NCBI RefSeq assembly: GCF_900141635.1
Contig: NZ_FSRH01000009.1
Location: 78,592 to 142,591 of the forward strand
Direction: 5' to 3'
DNA from: Peptoclostridium litorale DSM 5388
GTDB taxonomy: Bacteria > Bacillota > Clostridia > Peptostreptococcales > Peptostreptococcaceae
Length of the DNA: 64,000 bases
Below, piece by piece: positions 59,905-64,000 of the stretch (the first letter of the stretch is position 1; each line of letters begins with the position of its first letter). A program made the translations under genes and the position numbers. The notes under the pieces were generated by a model that was not told where the DNA came from, ran no database searches, and worked only from the letters and a program-made list of their open reading frames with translations.

Positions 59905-60228
59905 GTGAAGCAGATTTCAGATATTGATTCGTTAAATAGGTTTATAAATAACAATCCGTTATGCATGGTGTATTTTTCGAACAGGCTTTGAGCTCCGTGC
60001 ACAGACCTTTTGCCAAAGGTCAAAAAACTTGCAGAGGCATATGATTCTATCCCTCTGGCTCTTGTCGAAACAAGCTCTCCAAACGAGATATCAGGCCAGC
60101 TTACGGTGTTCGCATCGCCCACCGTAATAATCTTTTCAAACGGCCGGGAGATTATACGGGAGTCGAGGTTCATAGGGCTAGAATCCCTGAAATACAAAAT
60201 TGACAGGCTTGTTGGATTTATGGACTGA
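59905..60228 (+). CDS. Thioredoxin-like selenoprotein candidate with U-A-P-C
   Basis: This is a 107-residue thioredoxin-fold protein if the TGA at 59989-59991 is Sec29: MVYFSNRL-U-APCTDLLPKVKKLAE. The place of WCGPC in thioredoxin reads L-U-A-P-C, so Sec replaces the nucleophilic Cys. The conserved cis-Pro segment is FASPTVIIFSNGRE, and the C-terminal helix ends in DRLVGFMD. The start is GTG after AGGGGTGG; the stop is TGA at 60226. It is divergent from the cystine-type transporter and 95 bp upstream of the aminopeptidase gene. A reductase role in thiol or peroxide metabolism is expected. Confidence 0.82.
60004..60021 (+). promoter_or_regulatory. Candidate SECIS in the U-A-P-C gene
   Basis: GACCTTT-TGCC-AAAGGTC is a perfect 7-bp stem with a 4-nt loop, starting 13 nt after the TGA. 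A flanking TGCA / TGCA pair could extend it. Confidence 0.6.
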
Positions 60229-60323
60229 CAATAGCCTTGGCTCTTATCATTCCAACATTTTTTTGCACTGGGGCTCTATTTGGGTTAAACTATCATTATA
60301 TACTATCGATCAGGAGGTTTTTT

Positions 60324-61556
60324 ATGTATAATTTCAGTGATATGGTCTCAAACTACGCAAAGCTTGCAGTGGAAATAGGAGTCAACATTCAAAAGGGCCA
60401 GACTCTTGTTATAAACTCCCCTATTGAGTCTGCGGAGTTTGTAAGACTTGTAGCTCAGCACGCATACGACATGGGGGCCAAGAACGTTCACGTTGAATGG
60501 AATGACGAAAAGCTGGCCCTTATAAAATATATGAGTGCGCCTGACGAGGCATTCAAGGAGTTTCCAATGTGGAAGGCAAACGGACTTGAGGAGATGGCAA
60601 AGGGCGGCGCCGCTTTTCTTTCGATATACGCACAGGATCCTGAGCTTTTAAAGGATGTGGACCCAGAAAGGATATCCACAGCCGCAAAGACAAGATCACA
60701 GGCCCTTAAGGCATACAGGGACTATATAATGGCCAGCAGGGTTTCATGGTCTGTAATATCAATACCTACTGCCGGCTGGGCTGGAAAGGTTTTCGCCGGT
60801 ATGCCGGAAGACGATGCAATTGCAAAGCTTTGGGACAGCATATTCAAGATAGTCAGAATAGACAGGGAAGACCCCGTTGCAGAGTGGAAAAAACATCTTG
60901 AAAACCTCGGCGAAAAAGTGGAATTCCTCAACGGCAAAAAATTCAAAAAGCTCCACTTCAAATCAAGCGTTACAGACCTTTGCGTGGAACTTCCAAAGGG
61001 CCATGTATGGGCAGGCGGGGGGGAGTTCAACCCTGACGGCGTGTATTTCGTGGCCAACATGCCTACCGAGGAGATATTCACAATGCCTCTTAAAACAGGC
61101 GTAAACGGACACGTGAAAAGCACGAAGCCCCTCAACTACGGAGGCAACCTAATAGACGACTTCTCGCTTACATTCAGGGACGGAAAAATCGTGGACTTTG
61201 CCGCTTCAAAGGGATATGAAATCCTCAAAAAGCTTATAGAGACAGACGAGGGCTCCTGCTACCTTGGAGAAGTTGCGCTTGTGCCTTACGACTCTCCTAT
61301 ATCAAACATGGACACTGTGTTTTTCAACACTCTGTTTGACGAAAACGCATCGTGCCACCTTGCATTTGGAATGGCATATCCGACATGTATAGAGGGCGGA
61401 GATTCAATGAGCGAAGAGGAGCTTGAAAATGCTGGAGCCAACAAATCGCTTGTGCACGAGGACTTCATGATAGGCTCGTCTGACATGGACATAAGCGGAG
61501 AGACTGAATCCGGGGAGATAGTTGCAATATTCAAGAATGGTAACTGGGCTTTTTAA
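60324..61556 (+). CDS. Aminopeptidase, peptidase family M29
   Basis: This 410-residue cytoplasmic metallopeptidase of the AmpS/aminopeptidase T family (M29) removes N-terminal residues from peptides using two metal ions. The N-terminus MYNFSDMVSNYAKLAVEIGV is typical. Conserved catalytic blocks include NMPTEEIFTMP, RDGKIVDFAASKGYE, LGEVALVPYDSPIS, LFDENASCHLAFGMAYP and LVHEDFMIGSSDMDI (Glu, His, Asp ligands). AGGAGG precedes the ATG by about 7 nt; the frame upstream to 60237 is unsupported. It suits an organism that ferments peptides. Confidence 0.94.
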   Translation: MYNFSDMVSNYAKLAVEIGVNIQKGQTLVINSPIESAEFVRLVAQHAYDMGAKNVHVEWNDEKLALIKYMSAPDEAFKEFPMWKANGLEEMAKGGAAFLSIYAQDPELLKDVDPERISTAAKTRSQALKAYRDYIMASRVSWSVISIPTAGWAGKVFAGMPEDDAIAKLWDSIFKIVRIDREDPVAEWKKHLENLGEKVEFLNGKKFKKLHFKSSVTDLCVELPKGHVWAGGGEFNPDGVYFVANMPTEEIFTMPLKTGVNGHVKSTKPLNYGGNLIDDFSLTFRDGKIVDFAASKGYEILKKLIETDEGSCYLGEVALVPYDSPISNMDTVFFNTLFDENASCHLAFGMAYPTCIEGGDSMSEEELENAGANKSLVHEDFMIGSSDMDISGETESGEIVAIFKNGNWAF

Positions 61557-61573
61557 AAAATATCCAGTTCAAA

Positions 61574-61621
61574 TTAAATAAAGAGGCAGGCAAAATAACA
61601 ATTGCCTGCCTCTTTATTTAA
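61574..61621. terminator. Bidirectional terminator
   Basis: TTAAATAAAGAGGCAGGCAA and its exact complement (20 bp) with an 8-nt loop lie between the convergent aminopeptidase and FMN-protein genes. Confidence 0.9.
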
Positions 61622-61661
61622 TGCAAATTACAAATCTATAAAATATATTTTTCTAAGAGGC

Positions 61662-63182
61662 TTATTCAAACCATTTTCCCTTGATCAATTCTTTTGCTTC
61701 TCGGGTTAAAGGGATTAAATCTGTTTTGTCCAAATAGCTTACGTCAAATTTCCGATTCAGCGCTGCAAAGTGTTTTAATCCAAATGCAATCTTATTCAAA
61801 TACGAAAAAACTCCAATTGCGCCCGGTGAAAAATCATTGGCGTCTTTTCCATACAGGGAACGCAAATCCGCCAAATCCCCGTAAATTTCTTCAATGGTGC
61901 TTCCATATTGTTTTAAACTGTCCGGCACATTGCCAGCTTTAATCATTTCACCCATTTTTTTGCCGCTCATCGCAGCAGCCATGGCCGCACGGCAAATGCC
62001 AATGGCCGTTACATCCCCGTCTCCATATGACAGCGCTTTGAATACCTGGTCTTCTGAAGCAAATCCACCTGTCACAGTTATAGCGGGAATCCAAAGCAGT
62101 TCTTTTTTCATCTTCTGTATTATACTGCAGATTTCATTTTCCATGACAACAGTCGGCAATGCCCATTCATTCATCATCTTGCATGGGCTGTAACCGCTGC
62201 CTCCGCCTGCGCCATCAAATGTAATCATGTCCACTCCCGCCTTGCTCCCTATTCGAAGCACCTCTTCCAAGTCAAAAGTGTCATAGCCTGCCATTTTAAA
62301 GTAAATATTTTTTGCACCCATCTCTCTCAATTCCGCAATGCGAGACACCAGGTACTCTCCATCCCACAGTGGCAGCCTTCCGTAGCTGTAAAAGTTCGGG
62401 CAAACCCCTTCCCCATATGCTTTAACTACTTGCGGATCGCTAGGATCCGGGTGTACAAGAATTCCCATACCATGTTTTTTCAAAGCTTCCTCTATGTCTT
62501 TGAGACGTCTTGCCGGCTGGGTTCCCTTTGCAGACTGCCCGAATTTGAATTCAATAGCTTCAGCGCCATGCTCTTTTATGGCGTACTCGGGAACCCCCAG
62601 CATGTCGTCTTCAACATCACACTGCAGTATGATCTGGCCGTAGCCTCTGTCATATTTGCGGAAGGCATCAAGCATCTTTTTCAAGGCTGGAAAATGGACG
62701 ACTTTACCATCTTTTACCTGTAGCTCGGGGTCTTTGTCCCTGGCCTCTTCTCCAATGACACAGCACACTCCAGCCATAGCCGCCCCTGCAAAGTAATCTT
62801 CCCAGTTCATTTTTATTAGAGCAGGCAAAATCACTGGCATTGCGAGCTTTACGGGATGCACTTTTCCAAATTCCTGTCCCAGATTCACATTGAAAATATT
62901 TGCTTCGTCATATGTTGGATTTGCACCTACCGCACCGAAGACACGGCCGTTTATGTTAAAATGAGAATAGTCAATTGGATAGTCTTTTTCTGAAGCAACC
63001 TGGTTGCTTCCTGTTGTTGTGGGATATACTGCCTGGGCTCCTAGTACTGCCGCAAGTCCAATTTCACAAGTTCCAGCGCAATCCTCCGTACAAAAGGAAC
63101 ACATTCCTGATTGCGGCGAAAGCTTTGTACTTCTATTTTTTGTATTGTTAAAAGCTGATGATAACGCAGGCGAATAGGTCAT
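61662..63182 (-). CDS. FMN-binding glutamate synthase-family protein
   Basis: This 506-residue protein has the FMN/central domain of glutamate synthase without the glutaminase domain. The N-terminal Cys set MCSFCTEDCAGTCEIG (C28, C31, C35, C39) likely binds an iron-sulfur cluster. The barrel part has EAIEFKFGQSAKGTQPARRL, KMAGYDTFDLEEVL, DMITFDGAGGGSGYSPCKMM and PAITVTGGFASEDQVFKALS (flavin-phosphate loops). Archaeal-type glutamate synthases and uncharacterised FMN oxidoreductases share this plan. AAGGAGGACATGTC precedes the ATG. The exact reaction is not known here. Confidence 0.85.
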   Translation of the reverse strand: MTYSPALSSAFNNTKNRSTKLSPQSGMCSFCTEDCAGTCEIGLAAVLGAQAVYPTTTGSNQVASEKDYPIDYSHFNINGRVFGAVGANPTYDEANIFNVNLGQEFGKVHPVKLAMPVILPALIKMNWEDYFAGAAMAGVCCVIGEEARDKDPELQVKDGKVVHFPALKKMLDAFRKYDRGYGQIILQCDVEDDMLGVPEYAIKEHGAEAIEFKFGQSAKGTQPARRLKDIEEALKKHGMGILVHPDPSDPQVVKAYGEGVCPNFYSYGRLPLWDGEYLVSRIAELREMGAKNIYFKMAGYDTFDLEEVLRIGSKAGVDMITFDGAGGGSGYSPCKMMNEWALPTVVMENEICSIIQKMKKELLWIPAITVTGGFASEDQVFKALSYGDGDVTAIGICRAAMAAAMSGKKMGEMIKAGNVPDSLKQYGSTIEEIYGDLADLRSLYGKDANDFSPGAIGVFSYLNKIAFGLKHFAALNRKFDVSYLDKTDLIPLTREAKELIKGKWFE

Positions 63183-63258
63183 GACATGTCCTCCTTATAA
63201 ATTGATACTGTAAAGAGAGGAGAATGCGAAGCCGATTTTCCCCTCCCTGCACTGAAAT

Positions 63259-64000
63259 CTATTTCATAAGCTCGCTCATCAGCACTCCTACGGCTTTTCC
63301 CATATCGTCATGCTTTCCAACCCTGTGAAGCGCCCTTTCTATGGTTGCAACAGTGGAAACCATGTCATGAGTGTCTATGTTGCCCATGTGGCCCAGCCTG
63401 AACATTTTGCCCGCATATGCCGCAAGTCCTCCGGCAACTATTATTCCCTCTTCCATCAGTATGTTTCTGAACTGTGCATCATCCACGCCGTCCATGTATA
63501 TTATGTTCGAAAGCGTAACCGCCCTGTGCTCTTTTTCTGCCAAAACTTTAAGCCCAAGGCTCTCTACTGCAGCCTGCATGGCTCTTGCATTTTTCTTGTG
63601 CCTGTCGTATCTATTTTGCACGCCTTCCCTTTTTATCATTTCAACCGATTCCTTCATGGCCCAAATAAGGTTTATTGCAGGAGTCGCAAAGTATTTTGCC
63701 GGATTTTCCATTACTGGCAGCCATTTTTCATAATCGCAGTAGAACTCTGGTATTGTTCCCAGCGACGCCCTTCTTTCAAGCGACTTCTTGCTTGCCATTA
63801 CAAGGAACAGTCCTGGAGCCACTCCAAACGCCTTTTGAGAACCCGTAAGCAGCACGTCTATTCCCATGTCTCCCATGTACTCTTCCTCTGCAGCTGTTGC
63901 GCATACCCCGTCAACTATGAATATTGTGTTTTCAAACTTTTTGACTACATCCCCTATTTCCTTTATAGGTGCTGCAACTCCCGTAGCGGTATCCACGTGG
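63259..64000 (-). CDS. Class V aminotransferase (serine-pyruvate/alanine-glyoxylate type), partial
   Basis: This is the C-terminal 246 residues of a PLP-dependent class V aminotransferase; the 5' end lies beyond the right edge. FIVDGVCATAAEEEYMGDMG carries the cofactor Asp, and LLTGSQKAFGVAPGLFLV the Schiff-base Lys. YFATPAINLIWAMKESVEMI and MFRLGHMGNIDTHDMV are typical of the serine-glyoxylate, serine-pyruvate and alanine-glyoxylate group. It lies 76 bp downstream of nothing else in this window on the same strand and upstream of the FMN protein. It may act in serine or glycine metabolism. Confidence 0.92.
   Translation of the reverse strand, partial: HVDTATGVAAPIKEIGDVVKKFENTIFIVDGVCATAAEEEYMGDMGIDVLLTGSQKAFGVAPGLFLVMASKKSLERRASLGTIPEFYCDYEKWLPVMENPAKYFATPAINLIWAMKESVEMIKREGVQNRYDRHKKNARAMQAAVESLGLKVLAEKEHRAVTLSNIIYMDGVDDAQFRNILMEEGIIVAGGLAAYAGKMFRLGHMGNIDTHDMVSTVATIERALHRVGKHDDMGKAVGVLMSELMK

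Noticed and set aside
1..64000. CRISPR arrays, tRNA or rRNA genes, prophage or transposase genes
   Set aside because: No regularly spaced repeats, no cloverleaf or rRNA sequence, and no integrase, capsid or transposase-like protein was found by reading both strands.

Overview
The window reads as chromosome of a low-to-moderate GC, strictly anaerobic Gram-positive bacterium of the Clostridia. Supporting signs are hybrid cluster protein, pyruvate phosphate dikinase, DUF1292 and YkuS-type small proteins, frequent AGA/AGG/ATA codons, strong GGAGG ribosome binding sites and TTG/GTG starts. The abundance of UGA-recoded genes recalls amino-acid fermenting Peptostreptococcaceae such as Peptoclostridium (Eubacterium) acidaminophilum; that placement is inference. 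No rRNA, tRNA, CRISPR array or insertion sequence was seen.

Layout. 0.1-8.5 kb: UspA, hybrid cluster protein (with a GTAAC-n4-GTTAC operator-like site), ROK sugar kinase, ppdK, a Cys/His-rich DUF1292 protein and a decayed chemotaxis receptor. 8.5-11.3 kb: two-component system beside a secreted Gly/Gln-rich protein. 11.5-13.7 kb: TPP riboswitch with attenuator, thiW and thiC. 13.8-23.1 kb: DNA repair (exonuclease III-like, UvsE), c-di-GMP proteins, SixA phosphatase and small acidic proteins. 23.1-31.6 kb: a polyamine block with transporter potABCD, a cupin regulator, and biosynthetic speA-speD-speE-speB. 32-38.7 kb: trpS, YkuS-like, a second UspA, a secreted L,D-transpeptidase with PhoP-box-like repeats, a YeiH-type permease and gap.

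38.8-46.8 kb is the most unusual part. Ten minus-strand genes include four with an in-frame TGA that interrupts an otherwise continuous conserved protein, each followed by a possible bacterial SECIS hairpin. They are a thioredoxin-like protein (CAUC), a membrane-anchored binding-protein-like gene (DCU), an ABC permease with Sec in a membrane helix, and a MerB-like organomercurial lyase whose CC pair reads CU. The other members are two Cys-rich lipoprotein binding proteins, an ATPase, a DUF318/ArsP-type permease and a lipoprotein ending in Cys-Cys. I propose a selenoprotein-based system for capture, transport and carbon-metal bond cleavage of a soft-metal or organometal(loid) compound. The substrate is not proven.

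47-64 kb: pst phosphate transporter, an apgM / PP-loop / FAD-protein operon, and a lipoprotein. These are followed by a MetQ-like lipoprotein with another in-frame TGA beside a truncated metN joined to DUF169, a cystine-type ABC transporter, a thioredoxin-like gene with U-A-P-C, an M29 aminopeptidase, an FMN glutamate-synthase-like protein and a partial class V aminotransferase. In all, six recoded-TGA candidates lie within about 21.5 kb. TGA is also an ordinary stop here (the histidine kinase and response regulator end in TGA), so Sec insertion at selected sites fits better than a changed genetic code.
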